NCBI RefSeq assembly: GCF_003284725.1
Contig: NZ_PGTO01000018.1
Location: 1 to 64,000 of the forward strand
From: Paramagnetospirillum kuznetsovii
Lineage (GTDB): Bacteria > Pseudomonadota > Alphaproteobacteria > Rhodospirillales > Magnetospirillaceae
Direction of reading: 5' to 3'
Length of the DNA: 64,000 bases
Within the stretch, counting starts at the first letter, position 1. The number at the start of each line of letters is the position of its first letter. Below, in pieces: positions 51,575 through 61,180 of the stretch. The notes beneath the pieces were generated by a model. The model had not been told where the DNA came from and did not search any database. It worked only from the letters and a program-made list of their open reading frames with translations. The translations under genes and the position numbers were made by a program.

Positions 51575-54333
51575 GGGGTGCCTCCCTCGTCCTGGCCCAG
51601 GGGGCCGTCGACCTTGGCCAGCGCCACGCGCACCAGATCGGCGCCCGAACCGGTGGCGTCGGTGAGCTCCAAGGACATCTGGGTGATACTGTTCAGGGAC
51701 GGGAAGTTCAGATCCTTGGCGAAGGGGGTCTTCCAATGCTGGAACTGGCCGGGTATGACCACCGTGTCGGGGCGGCAGCCCTGGACCAGGGCGGCACGGC
51801 CCCGCGTGCGCCCTACCACCGAGGAGACCTCGACCCAGTCGTCCTGCTTGATTCCCAGTCGCTTGGCGGACGAGGCGTTGATGATCACCGATCCGTGACC
51901 GCGCAGATTGCCCGCCACTTCGTTCATCAAGGGGATGCCTGCGTTGTTGCCGGTGGTATAGGGCATGGTCTTGGTGGTGATGCCCCAGAAGGGGAAGTCG
52001 TCGGCCTTGGCTCCGGCCCTCTCCACCGCGCTTACCCAGCGGCCAGGGACGTCGTGCCAGCGGGGAATGCCCTGGTATTCTTCCAGTTGCTCGTCCCACC
52101 AGAAGATACCGGCTTCGTGCAGGCGGCGGCCCAACTCCTCGCCGACTCGCATCAGGCGTTCCTGATAGGGGAGCTCGTAGCGGAGCTGTTGCTCCTCCAT
52201 GGCGGTATGCAGGTACCAGTCCTCGCGGGCGAAGGGCTGCATGAAGAAGCCATGCTCCTTCATCCAATCCAGGCCGTGCATCTCGACACCTCCGGTGGCG
52301 CCAGCCGTGGCGGCCTTGCACACCCTGTCCCAGATGGTATCCACCTCGTGGACCTCGTCCTCGGGCAGCGAGACGTCGTAGCCCTCTCCCTTCAGCGGGA
52401 CCAGGGCGAAGCCCTTGTTGATGGCGCGGTTATATTCGGCCAACAGGCCGGTTCGCCGCGCCAACTCACCTGTGATCCAGGTGAAGTCGCGGGCGTCGCC
52501 CTGCGGTGATACCGCCGGCTGGCGCAAGACGAATCCCTGGTGCGCCCAATGTTGCTCGACGAATTTGGAACCGCCGGCTCGGATCAGCTGGGTGCTTTCC
52601 AGGTCGGTCGCCTCGGGAAGCAGGATATCGGCCATGTGGTTGGTTTCGTCCATGGTATAGGCGAAACACACAACGAAGGGCATCTTGGCCATGTTGGCCG
52701 ACAACTGCGCCGTGTCCCAAAACGACACGGCCGGATTGGTGCGATAGGCGATCCAGACGTCGGGAGGCAGCGGCGGCTCGAAACCCTCGGGCGAGTCTTT
52801 CATGAACATCCAGGCCAGATGAGTAGGGCCCAGGGCCTGCGCCCAGCTGGAATCACCGACGATGGGGATCAAGGTGGTGTGGGCGTTGCGGCCCTTGGGC
52901 TTTTCGGCCCAGCCGCCCTTTCGCGTCGAGTTCATCTGGGCGACCATGAAGCCGTCCTCGCCGGGCTTGACGCTTTTCAGCCGGTTCTCGTAGGGGCGGT
53001 TGAGGCGCACCGTGGTGCCGAGCGTGCCGCCATGGACCTCCAGCGCGCCGACCAGGGTCGCGAGCACGGTTCGCGCCCAGCAGCATTCATAGGCCCCCCA
53101 GCCGTTGTTCACCGTCTTGCCCAGCGTTACCGCCACCGGCCGATGGGGAAGAATCTTGCCGTTAATCTCTACCGTCTGCCCAACACAGGCGCTGTCCAGG
53201 AACTCGTTGGCGATCCGGCGCATGGTCGCGGCGGGGACGTCGCAGACCGCCTCGGCCCATTCCGGGGTGTAGGTGGCCATGCCCTCGGCCAGCATCTGGA
53301 AGCCGGTTCTCGCCTTCGCGTTCTCGCAGATTGCCGTCTCGCCGTCGGGAAGCTTCGACATCGCGCGAATGACGGTGAAATCACCTTCCAGGGCCGGAAC
53401 GGCACCGGGATGGTCGTGGGGGACCGGCCCGCCTCTGACGGTATCCCACACCAGCGGCTTGGCCGTTGCCTCGTCGCGCAGATACCAGCCATCGTCGCCC
53501 ACAAGATAGGGCGACGCGGTGCGGTCGCGCAGGAAGTCCAGGTCCAGCTTGGACCTGGGCGCTTCGTGCAGCATTACGTTGAGCAAGGCGAACATGAAGG
53601 CAGGATCGGTCTTGGGACGAATAGGCACCCATTCCGCCGAGCAGGCCCCGGTGGGCGAAAGATGAGGTTCGATCTGGACCCGCTTGATGCCGCGAATACG
53701 GGCATCGGCGTGGCGGCGCACGGCGCAGGGGCCGCCCGACACCTCCACATTGGTGCCGAAGGAGAGGATGTAATCGGCGCTGGGCGTGTCGGCGGCCACG
53801 GTGAAGGCGCGGTGCCAGTATTCGCCATACAGATGCTCGGAATGAACGCATTTCACGCCCTGGCCTGAGCCGAAGCTGAAATCGATGGGGCCCCAGGCGG
53901 CCAACAGGCAGGGCAGGGTACCCATGTAATTGGCCGGTGTGCCGCCATGGCCAAAGGTCGCGGCCAGGCGAGGCATGCCCTGTTCGTTCAGCAGTCCCAC
54001 GTCGCGCAAGTCGCGCAGTTTCCCGGCCACCAGATCCAGGGCCTCGTCCCAGGAGATCGCCACGAATCCGGGATCCTCGTTTCGTCCCTTCTTGGGGTTG
54101 GTCCGCTTCATGGGGGTGAGGATTCGGTTGGGGTTATAGGTCTTTTGCACCAACCCATAGGCCTTGACGCAAGGACGTCCATCGGCGGGGTGAATGCCTA
54201 TGCCCTTGTGGTTTGGTTCGACGGAAACCGCGACGCCATCCTCGACCGTGACGCACATGAGGTCGGGGCCTGCGACACAATTGTAACAATAGGTCGGCAC
54301 CGATTTTTTCGCGCTGGAAAGCCTATCTCGCAT
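51571..54333 (-). CDS. Molybdopterin oxidoreductase catalytic subunit (PadB-like)
   Basis: 920-residue DMSO-reductase-superfamily enzyme. The N-terminal [4Fe-4S] site is YCYNCVAGPDLMCV with the fourth Cys in DGRPCVKAYG. A likely Mo-ligand Cys lies in GVKCVHSEHLYGEYWH. The C-terminal MGD-binding domain includes NAGIPLMNEVAGNLRGHGSV. No Tat signal is present, so it should face the cytoplasm, as expected for a CoA-ester substrate. The set (catalytic, 4xFe-S, anchor, fdhD) resembles phenylacetyl-CoA:acceptor oxidoreductase PadBCD, with phenylacetyl-CoA oxidised to phenylglyoxylate. A formate or other substrate is not excluded. The ATG at 54331-54333 has an excellent GGGGAGGAG site. Confidence 0.82.
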   Translation of the reverse strand: MRDRLSSAKKSVPTYCYNCVAGPDLMCVTVEDGVAVSVEPNHKGIGIHPADGRPCVKAYGLVQKTYNPNRILTPMKRTNPKKGRNEDPGFVAISWDEALDLVAGKLRDLRDVGLLNEQGMPRLAATFGHGGTPANYMGTLPCLLAAWGPIDFSFGSGQGVKCVHSEHLYGEYWHRAFTVAADTPSADYILSFGTNVEVSGGPCAVRRHADARIRGIKRVQIEPHLSPTGACSAEWVPIRPKTDPAFMFALLNVMLHEAPRSKLDLDFLRDRTASPYLVGDDGWYLRDEATAKPLVWDTVRGGPVPHDHPGAVPALEGDFTVIRAMSKLPDGETAICENAKARTGFQMLAEGMATYTPEWAEAVCDVPAATMRRIANEFLDSACVGQTVEINGKILPHRPVAVTLGKTVNNGWGAYECCWARTVLATLVGALEVHGGTLGTTVRLNRPYENRLKSVKPGEDGFMVAQMNSTRKGGWAEKPKGRNAHTTLIPIVGDSSWAQALGPTHLAWMFMKDSPEGFEPPLPPDVWIAYRTNPAVSFWDTAQLSANMAKMPFVVCFAYTMDETNHMADILLPEATDLESTQLIRAGGSKFVEQHWAHQGFVLRQPAVSPQGDARDFTWITGELARRTGLLAEYNRAINKGFALVPLKGEGYDVSLPEDEVHEVDTIWDRVCKAATAGATGGVEMHGLDWMKEHGFFMQPFAREDWYLHTAMEEQQLRYELPYQERLMRVGEELGRRLHEAGIFWWDEQLEEYQGIPRWHDVPGRWVSAVERAGAKADDFPFWGITTKTMPYTTGNNAGIPLMNEVAGNLRGHGSVIINASSAKRLGIKQDDWVEVSSVVGRTRGRAALVQGCRPDTVVIPGQFQHWKTPFAKDLNFPSLNSITQMSLELTDATGSGADLVRVALAKVDGPLGQDEGGTP

Positions 54334-54379
54334 GGTTACGACTCCTCCCCGCGCTCGTTGGCGCACTGCATTTTTTAAC

Positions 54380-54409
54380 GTCATAATGCATTTTTTACGG
54401 AAGAGTCAA
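54380..54409 (-). promoter_or_regulatory. Promoter of the PadB-like operon with direct repeats
   Basis: On the minus strand TTGACT, 18 bases, TATGAC, starting about 40 bases before the ATG. Two plus-strand copies of TGCATTTTTTA(A)CG begin at 54367 and 54387, two helical turns apart, and overlap the promoter. Confidence 0.55.
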
Positions 54410-54562
54410 AAAATTTGCATCACAATTCGCAAAGCCGCGCCCTGGCACGGACGAATGAGGCCGTCTCGTCGGGCGACGAGGGAGGGCGTGATGAAGCGGA
54501 GAGCATTCGTTGGTACGGCTCTGGGGCAGCCACCGTGCAATAGAGGCGCCGCGGGCCAATGC

Positions 54563-56221
54563 CTAGGCGGCGGTGGATGGCTGCTTCTTGGGAAAGGCCA
54601 CGAAGAAGGTGCTTCCCTCGTCCGCCTTGGACTCGACCCAGATGCGGCCGCCATGATGTTCGGCGATCTTGCGGCATACCGCGAGGCCGATGCCGGTCCC
54701 TTCGTATTGATCACGGGTGACCAGTCTTTGGAAGATGCCGAAGACGCGCTGCAAGTCGTCAGGCCCGATGCCGATGCCGTTGTCCTTGACGGCAAGAATC
54801 CATTCCGTCCCGCCGTCGCTGCTGGTGACCTCGACCCTTGGCATTCGGTCGGGGGCGCAGTACTTGATGGCGTTGCCGATCAGGTTCTGGAACAGCCTGA
54901 CCAGTTCCAAGCGGTCGCCATGAATGGTCGGCAGGTTCGGCGCGATGGTGACCGCGGCGCCCAATTCGGAAACGGCGACTTCCAGATGGCGGGAGCTGTC
55001 GGCCAAGACCTCGTTGAGATTCATGGGCTCTTGCGGAGCGTCCTGACGGCCGATTCGTGAATATTCCAGCAGATCGACGATCATGCGGTCCAGTCGCTTG
55101 GCGCCTTCGATGGCGAAGCCGAAAAAGGTCCGGGTATCGTCATTGAGGCTGGGGCCAAGGGTCTTGAACAGCATGCCGAGATAGCCGCTGATCATGCGCA
55201 GCGGTTGCCGCAGATCGTGGGAGGCGACATAGGCGAACTGCTCCAGTTCCTGATTGGAGCGGTGCAATTCGTTGACCAGATTGGCCAACCTGGCCTCGTT
55301 CAGCTTTTGCTGGGTGATGTCGGTCTTGATGGCCAAATAGTTGGTAACCACGCCCTCAACGTTCTGGATGGGCTGGATCGAGGCCAGTTCCCAATACAAC
55401 TCGCCGTTCTTGCGGCGGTTGATCAGTTCGCCCTCCCACTTCTCCCCCGCCGACAGCGCTGACCACATGGAGTCGTAAGTCTCGACCGGCGTCAGATCGG
55501 ATTTGAGGATGCGGGGATTGCGTCCAATGGCTTCCTCGGCGCTGTAGCCGGTGACTTTCATGAACTCGGCATTGACGTACTGGATATGGGCCGACAGATC
55601 GGTGATGACGATGGAGGCCGGGCTTTGCTCAACCGCGCGATTGAGCATGTTCATGCGATGGGCGGTTTCGACCGCGGCCGTTATATTGGTGCCGGTGCCG
55701 CGATATCCGGCGAAAGACCCATCGGGATGAAAGCGCGGGATGCCGCTGACCTTGATCCAGCATGGCCGTCCGTCACCGTCTTCCAGCCAGTATTTGAAGT
55801 CGCGGAACGGGCGTCGAGCGGTCAGATCGGCGATATGCGCCTGCCATTGCTGCGAATCGATTTCCATTCTTTCGCTGGCCACGTCCCATCGCCGCTTACC
55901 CACCAGTCGCTGCGGCGATACGCCCAGCACGGTCTGGAATTCGTCGGATACCCAGGTGAAACGTTGTTCCGTGTCCGTTTCCCAGAACCAATCGGCGATG
56001 GTTTCGGAGAATTCACGGTGGCGCTTTTCGCTGACTTTCAGCAGCTCGATCTCCGCCCTCAGGCGGTGAATCTCCATCAACGCGTCTTGAAGGGTGTCAG
56101 CATTGCCAATCATCGGGCCGCCAACTCCATGTGCAAGTGCATCGCCGCGAATCGTCCAATCGAGGTTTGGATCGGTAGCGGGATACGGCCGATCACCCGC
56201 CGAACTATAATCGGCTTCCAT
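54563..56221 (-). CDS. PAS-domain sensor histidine kinase
   Basis: 552-residue cytoplasmic kinase. Two PAS domains (about 70-185 and 195-310) show FSETIADWFWETDTEQRFTW and NAEFMKVTGYSAEEAIGRNP. The HisKA box is VASHDLRQPLRMISGYLGML, followed by HATPase motifs N (NLIGNAIKY), G1 (DNGIGI) and G2 (GTGIGLAVC). There is no transmembrane helix. A Met at 56111-56113 is an alternative start. It is divergent from a lipoprotein gene and near a receiver-phosphatase gene that could be its target. Confidence 0.92.
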   Translation of the reverse strand: MEADYSSAGDRPYPATDPNLDWTIRGDALAHGVGGPMIGNADTLQDALMEIHRLRAEIELLKVSEKRHREFSETIADWFWETDTEQRFTWVSDEFQTVLGVSPQRLVGKRRWDVASERMEIDSQQWQAHIADLTARRPFRDFKYWLEDGDGRPCWIKVSGIPRFHPDGSFAGYRGTGTNITAAVETAHRMNMLNRAVEQSPASIVITDLSAHIQYVNAEFMKVTGYSAEEAIGRNPRILKSDLTPVETYDSMWSALSAGEKWEGELINRRKNGELYWELASIQPIQNVEGVVTNYLAIKTDITQQKLNEARLANLVNELHRSNQELEQFAYVASHDLRQPLRMISGYLGMLFKTLGPSLNDDTRTFFGFAIEGAKRLDRMIVDLLEYSRIGRQDAPQEPMNLNEVLADSSRHLEVAVSELGAAVTIAPNLPTIHGDRLELVRLFQNLIGNAIKYCAPDRMPRVEVTSSDGGTEWILAVKDNGIGIGPDDLQRVFGIFQRLVTRDQYEGTGIGLAVCRKIAEHHGGRIWVESKADEGSTFFVAFPKKQPSTAA

Positions 56222-56324
56222 GTCGAGTTCACGCCCAAAGGTGGGGAAAGAATATTTGAATGCGAATCATGACGCGCTCATTGAGTGGGGCTATAATCGA
56301 GCATTGTGATTTTTGAGGGGCGTC

Positions 56325-56741
56325 ATGAAAGCGATTCTGATTCTCTGCCTTCTGGCCCTGGGCGGCTGCATGTTGCCGTCGGCCGACCAGCCGGCCCATT
56401 TCGCCCGCATGGGACGGTTCATGGGGCTGATCGCCAATTGCGGCTGCTCGGATATCTCGGTCGATCGCATGCGGGCCGATTTCGGCCAAGCGCTGGGCGG
56501 GCGCTATTCCGCCGCCGAGATCAAGGCCATGAAAGGCTATGTGGATCTGGGCGCGGCGGAGCAATGGCAGAACATGCCGCTGGTCTGCGGAGAGGTATGT
56601 TCGCAGCGCTGCATGGTGCAGTCGGTGGTCGAGCCTCTGGGGGGGCGCGGCATGGGCGAGAAAGCGTGCCTGGTGAACGAGCGCGATCTCCATCTGACCG
56701 ACGGCAATCAGTTCGACATGCCGGGCGGCACCCAGAATTGA
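56325..56741 (+). CDS. Small Cys-containing lipoprotein
   Basis: 138 residues. MKAILILCLLALGGCMLPSA is a lipoprotein signal with Cys15 as anchor. The mature part has several cysteines (ANCGCSDIS, VCGEVCSQRCMVQ, EKACLV) that may form disulfides or bind a metal. Function unknown. Confidence 0.65.
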   Translation: MKAILILCLLALGGCMLPSADQPAHFARMGRFMGLIANCGCSDISVDRMRADFGQALGGRYSAAEIKAMKGYVDLGAAEQWQNMPLVCGEVCSQRCMVQSVVEPLGGRGMGEKACLVNERDLHLTDGNQFDMPGGTQN

Positions 56742-56872
56742 GTCACCTGCGTTTGCCTCTTGTTTACCATTCGTTGATGCATGGGATGGACCACGGTTAC
56801 GCCTATGCATTAGACTGGGTCATAGGACTAAAGAATTAGAAGGCGGTTTGGGTGCAATTTGGGGAATGCGCG

Positions 56873-58174
56873 ATGATCGACCCGTTGGGAGGTCGTTTGA
56901 TCAAGCTGCCTGGCCGTAACGCTGGTTGGGGGGGCGATCAGATATTGAAGCAGTCGTCATTCCTGCCGCAGCTTACGGTTTGGCGGCAGAATAAGGACCG
57001 GCTCCAGGTCTTGCTGGTGGAGGATGAGCCGGGCGATGCCCGTTTGGTCGAGTTCGCCCTTAGGATGTCCAGTTCCCCCATATTCGAGGTCACCCACGTT
57101 TCGTCCTTGGGCGCGGCCGTCGCGTGCATTGAAAGCGGCGCCGAGGTCGATGTCATTCTGCTTGACCTCAGCTTGCCGGATTCCTCGGGCATCTCCACGG
57201 TTTCTCGGATGCAGGAAGCGGCGCCCAAGACGCCGCTGGTGATCATGACCGGCATGGATGATCCGCGCTTTGCCGCCTATGCCCTGGAAGTGGGCGCCCA
57301 GGACTACCTGATCAAGAGCGACGACCCCGAGAAGACCGTCAGCCGCGCCATCCGCTATGCCATTTCCCGCATGGCCAGCCAGATCGAGCGCCAAGTCCTG
57401 ATCGAGCGCATTTCAGAGCAGCAACGTCACCTGATCGAGGAAGTGGCCGCGGCGCGGCGCATGCAGTTCGACCTGTTGCCGCGGTCCGAGCGAGTCGATC
57501 CGCGTTTGGCGGAAATGGCCATCGAGGTGGAGGCCTTCTTCGAACCGTCGTCGGGCATCGGCGGCGATTTGTGGGGCTGTCTCGATTGCGGCGAAAACCG
57601 CATGAGCTTTTATAGCTTCGACTTCAGCGGCCATGGCATCGGGGCCGCCCTCAACGTCTTTCGACTGCACGCCTTGATCAGCGACCATTGGGATCCCAGG
57701 CTGAAGCCCGGCTTCATGCTGAAGATCCTGGGAATGGCCCTGCGGGGATTGCTGGGGCGCGGCCAGTTCGCCACCATGTTTCTGTGCACCATCGATACGG
57801 CGCGGGGCGAGATTGAATGGGCCTCGGCGGGCGCGCCCGCGCCTCTGCTTCTGCATAAGGGCGAGTTCCGCTTGTTGGATGCGACAGGGGTGCCGCTGGG
57901 GCTTAGCCGAACGCCCGAATATTCCGAACATCGCGAGGAATTCCCACCGGGAGCCAGCCTGCTGATGTACAGCGACGCCATCACCGACGCCTTGGTGAGC
58001 GACGATCAGACCTTCGGCGAGGACGGGCTTTGCGCGTTGGTGCGAGACATTCTCGCAAAGACCGGCGAACTGAGCGTGGGGCAGTTGATCGAAGGACTCG
58101 ATTCCCGGGTGCGGACTCCGTTGGAGGACGATCTGACCGCCGTCTGCATTCGTCGGCTGGGAGGGCGACCATGA
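56873..58174 (+). CDS. Receiver-PP2C (RsbU/SpoIIE-type) phosphatase
   Basis: 433 residues. An N-terminal receiver domain has the acidic pair in LLVEDEPGDARL and phosphoacceptor D98 in ILLDLSLPD. A coiled linker (about 185-215) leads to a PP2C/SpoIIE phosphatase with GIGGDLWG, FDFSGHGIGAAL, YSDAITDAL and DDLTAVCI metal-site motifs. It should dephosphorylate the STAS protein encoded two genes on, under control of receiver phosphorylation. Start: ATG 56873 follows GGGGAA; a GTG at 56852 is possible. Its stop overlaps the next start (ATGA). Confidence 0.92.
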   Translation: MIDPLGGRLIKLPGRNAGWGGDQILKQSSFLPQLTVWRQNKDRLQVLLVEDEPGDARLVEFALRMSSSPIFEVTHVSSLGAAVACIESGAEVDVILLDLSLPDSSGISTVSRMQEAAPKTPLVIMTGMDDPRFAAYALEVGAQDYLIKSDDPEKTVSRAIRYAISRMASQIERQVLIERISEQQRHLIEEVAAARRMQFDLLPRSERVDPRLAEMAIEVEAFFEPSSGIGGDLWGCLDCGENRMSFYSFDFSGHGIGAALNVFRLHALISDHWDPRLKPGFMLKILGMALRGLLGRGQFATMFLCTIDTARGEIEWASAGAPAPLLLHKGEFRLLDATGVPLGLSRTPEYSEHREEFPPGASLLMYSDAITDALVSDDQTFGEDGLCALVRDILAKTGELSVGQLIEGLDSRVRTPLEDDLTAVCIRRLGGRP

Positions 58175-58944
58175 TCCATTCGGCACCTCCCCCATCTGAA
58201 GTCTTTTCCATTTGTCGGCCGGTTCGACCGCTTGGCTTGGCGGTGGACGGGCCGGTAAGCGAAGATTTGGCCGACCAATGCGCCGCGCTTGGCCTGCTGA
58301 TCGGTACGCCCGACGCGGTGCATGCGGATGAACGGTTACTGTCGGGCATCGCCAGCGACGATTCCATCCGGCGGGGGATTGGGGGCGATTTCAGCGGGTT
58401 CGTGGAATTGGGCGACGAAGGACTGCTGGGGGTCGGCCTGCGGTGTTTCGAGACCGTTCGGTCCGGGGGACTGGCCATATCGCTCAAGACTCGATCGGCC
58501 TATGCCCTGCCCACACTGGACATCGTTTGCGATGCGCTGCGAGACTGCATGGGGTTGGCGCCCGGTGAAAGGGCCGATCTCATCGGCATTTGCCTCGGCG
58601 AGGCCATCAGTAACGCGGTCATGCATGGCAATCTTGAGGTTCCCGCCCATTTGCGGGTTAATTCCGAGGGCTTTCAGCGGTTTCGCCAGATTATGCACGA
58701 GCGGTTGAACGACCCGGTTCTTGCGTGCCGACGCGTCGAGATTAATATCCTTCCACGCGGCCATGATTTCATAGCGGTCATGGTGTCGGATCAGGGGGCG
58801 GGCTTTAATTTCGCCGAGCATTTGAACCATACGGTGGATTCCGAGGCGAAGAGTGGCCGAGGTCTGGGATTGATCAGCCGGATTTGCGCCTCGCTGCTGG
58901 CCGAGGACGGCGGCCGCACGCTGACCATGACCTTCGCCCGCTGA
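58171..58944 (+). CDS. RsbW-like ATPase/anti-sigma-type kinase
   Basis: 257 residues. The C-terminal half (about 125-257) is an HATPase_c_2 domain with N box GEAISNAVMHGN, G1 SDQGAGFNF and G2 GRGLGLISR. The N-terminal half is unrecognised and may be a regulatory region. In RsbW-type switches this protein phosphorylates the STAS partner and otherwise sequesters a sigma factor or effector. It is translationally coupled to the phosphatase gene. Confidence 0.82.
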   Translation: MIHSAPPPSEVFSICRPVRPLGLAVDGPVSEDLADQCAALGLLIGTPDAVHADERLLSGIASDDSIRRGIGGDFSGFVELGDEGLLGVGLRCFETVRSGGLAISLKTRSAYALPTLDIVCDALRDCMGLAPGERADLIGICLGEAISNAVMHGNLEVPAHLRVNSEGFQRFRQIMHERLNDPVLACRRVEINILPRGHDFIAVMVSDQGAGFNFAEHLNHTVDSEAKSGRGLGLISRICASLLAEDGGRTLTMTFAR

Positions 58945-59003
58945 CGGCGGAATTTTGATGGCGCAGGATTGGCGCCCTTGGACTCTAGGATGAGGAGAAA
59001 ATT

Positions 59004-59309
59004 ATGCAGTTTCGAGTGAGAGATGACGGCGCCAGTGTCCATGTGGCGTTGGAGGGGCAGCTCAATTTCGCCGCCAACGAGGACTTCCAGGTGCTGCTGG
59101 GGCAGTTGGCGAGCCATAAGAACAAGAAGGTGGTCTTTGATATGACGGGCCTCAGCCATATCGATTCGGTCGGCCTTGGTCTGCTCTATATCGCCCGCGA
59201 GGACATGGCGGAAGGCGGCGCGAGCATCGTTCTCGCCCATCCCCGCGACAACGTCCTGCGGATGTTGCAACTGACCGAAGCGCACAAGACCTTCGAGATC
59301 CAGCGCTAA
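59004..59309 (+). CDS. STAS-domain anti-sigma-factor antagonist (RsbV-like)
   Basis: 101-residue single STAS domain. The phosphorylatable Ser is S55 in [13 protein letters not shown], preceded by the usual Asp. It should be phosphorylated by the RsbW-like kinase and dephosphorylated by the PP2C protein. It lies 26 bases before the haem-type chemoreceptor gene. Confidence 0.92.
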   Translation: MQFRVRDDGASVHVALEGQLNFAANEDFQVLLGQLASHKNKKVVFDMTGLSHIDSVGLGLLYIAREDMAEGGASIVLAHPRDNVLRMLQLTEAHKTFEIQR

Positions 59310-59335
59310 CCTTGGCGGAAGAGGGGCGGAACGGC

Positions 59336-61048
59336 ATGTCCATCGGCATTTGGCAGAACCTCAGCTTGCGCCGACGGTTCATGGTCGTCGTCGGCCTTGG
59401 CGTCATCGTCATGGCCACGCTGATCGTGGTGTTCATCGCCCGGTTCGAGGAACAGGCCATGGAGCGCAAGCTCCATGAACTCAGCGTCAACGAGATGACG
59501 TCGCTGCATGCGCTGATCCTCAATGTCATGGCCACCCGCCCCGAGGATGCCGACAATATCGGCATCAAGGTGTTCAACAAGTGGTTCGACAGCCGCAACA
59601 TCCACTATGCAGGCAAGGTTTGGAGCGTCTGGGGGCCGAAGGTCGCCGCCCATATGAAGGATGTCGAGCCGGACCGCGCACCGAAAATTCCCCAAGACGA
59701 CATCGACCGCGAGGCATTGGAAACCGGCAAGGCCGTCGGGCGGATGACCGGCGGATTCTACCGCTACGCCATGCCCATCGTCCTTGGGGTCACCGACGGC
59801 GCCAAGGAAGAGGTGTGTTATGCCTGTCACGGCGGTATGGGCATGAAGGATGGCGAGGTCATCGCCGTCCTGTCCTCGTCCCTGTCCAACGCCCAGGAGA
59901 AAAGCGAGCTGAACAAGGTTCTGATGGGCCTGATCGTCGCCGGACTGGGGGCAACGGTGATCGGCGTTCTGGGCATTCGCACCATTCTCACCAGTGTCAT
60001 CACCCGGCCCATCGGGCACATGACGGCGCTGATGGCCAAGCTGGCGGATGGCGACACCACGGTCGAGATCGATGCCGTCGACCGCCGGGACGAAGTGGGC
60101 GACATGGCCCGCACCGTTCAGGTGTTCAAGGAGCACATGCTGGAAGGCGACCGCTTGCGCGAGTCCCAGGAAGAGGAGCGATTGCGCTCGGCTCAGGAAC
60201 GCGACGAGGCCATGCGCAAGATGGCCGACAACTTCGAAACCACCGTCAAGGCCAAGGTGGCCGAGGTGGAGGCCTCGACGGCCGGTATTCGCGGCACCGC
60301 CCAATCCATGGCCAACCGCTCGGAAAAGAGCGGCGGACGCTCGCTGGAAGTGGGCGAGGCGGCTGAAATCACCACCGAACGCGCCGCCGCCGTGTCGGAA
60401 GCGACGCGCCAATTGGCGCTGTCCATCAACGAAATCGCGAAGCAGGTGGATCACTCCAGCCGCATCGCCCAGAAAGCGGTGGAAGACGTCAACGGCACCG
60501 CCAGTCAAATGACCGACCTGTCCCAGGCGGTGGCCGCCATCGGCAATGTGGTCCAGTTGATCAACGATATCGCGGCCCAGACCAATCTGCTGGCGCTGAA
60601 CGCCACCATCGAGGCGGCGCGGGCAGGAGAAGCGGGCAAGGGCTTTGCCGTGGTCGCCAACGAGGTCAAGCATCTGGCCAATCAGACCGCGAAGGCCACC
60701 GAGGAAATCTCGGCCCAGGTCTCCGCCGTCCAGGGCTCGACCGAGGAGATGACCGCCAGCATTCAGTCGGTGGTGGAAATCATCCGTAACATCGATGGCA
60801 TTTCCAGCGCCATCGCCAGCGCCGTGCAGCAGCAGGAAGCCACCACCCACGACATCGCCTCCAATATCGACGAGGTCGCCCATCAGGCCGGCGAGGTGTC
60901 GCGCAGCGTCACCCATTTGTCCAAGGCTTCGGCCATGAGCTGCGCCGGCACGGTGCGGGTGATCTGGAGCGCCAAGACCCTGGCGAATGTGGTGAGCGAT
61001 CTCAGCCGCGAAGCCGAGCATTTCCTGGTATCCGTGCGCAAGGCGTGA
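59336..61048 (+). CDS. Chemoreceptor with periplasmic c-type haem motif
   Basis: 570-residue MCP. Transmembrane helix 1 (about 16-36, [20 protein letters not shown]) and helix 2 (about 195-217) enclose a periplasmic domain resembling the DUF3365/Tll0287 fold. It holds CYACH (C161, C164, H165), a canonical CxxCH haem c attachment site, followed by GGMGM that could supply a Met ligand. HAMP ([20 protein letters not shown]) and the signalling tip [20 protein letters not shown] follow. It should steer motility in response to redox state, O2, NO or similar. A GGAAGAGGGG site supports this ATG. Confidence 0.92.
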   Translation: MSIGIWQNLSLRRRFMVVVGLGVIVMATLIVVFIARFEEQAMERKLHELSVNEMTSLHALILNVMATRPEDADNIGIKVFNKWFDSRNIHYAGKVWSVWGPKVAAHMKDVEPDRAPKIPQDDIDREALETGKAVGRMTGGFYRYAMPIVLGVTDGAKEEVCYACHGGMGMKDGEVIAVLSSSLSNAQEKSELNKVLMGLIVAGLGATVIGVLGIRTILTSVITRPIGHMTALMAKLADGDTTVEIDAVDRRDEVGDMARTVQVFKEHMLEGDRLRESQEEERLRSAQERDEAMRKMADNFETTVKAKVAEVEASTAGIRGTAQSMANRSEKSGGRSLEVGEAAEITTERAAAVSEATRQLALSINEIAKQVDHSSRIAQKAVEDVNGTASQMTDLSQAVAAIGNVVQLINDIAAQTNLLALNATIEAARAGEAGKGFAVVANEVKHLANQTAKATEEISAQVSAVQGSTEEMTASIQSVVEIIRNIDGISSAIASAVQQQEATTHDIASNIDEVAHQAGEVSRSVTHLSKASAMSCAGTVRVIWSAKTLANVVSDLSREAEHFLVSVRKA

Positions 61049-61180
61049 CACCGATACAGCACCGGAATTTGTCGCCGATTCGGAAATAGGGTGAAGACCT
61101 GAGGCTGTCGGCGCGCTAGTATGTCTTTCGATGGCTTTCATATTCAGGGCTGACACTGGTCAGAGCATCAGGGAGAAGCC

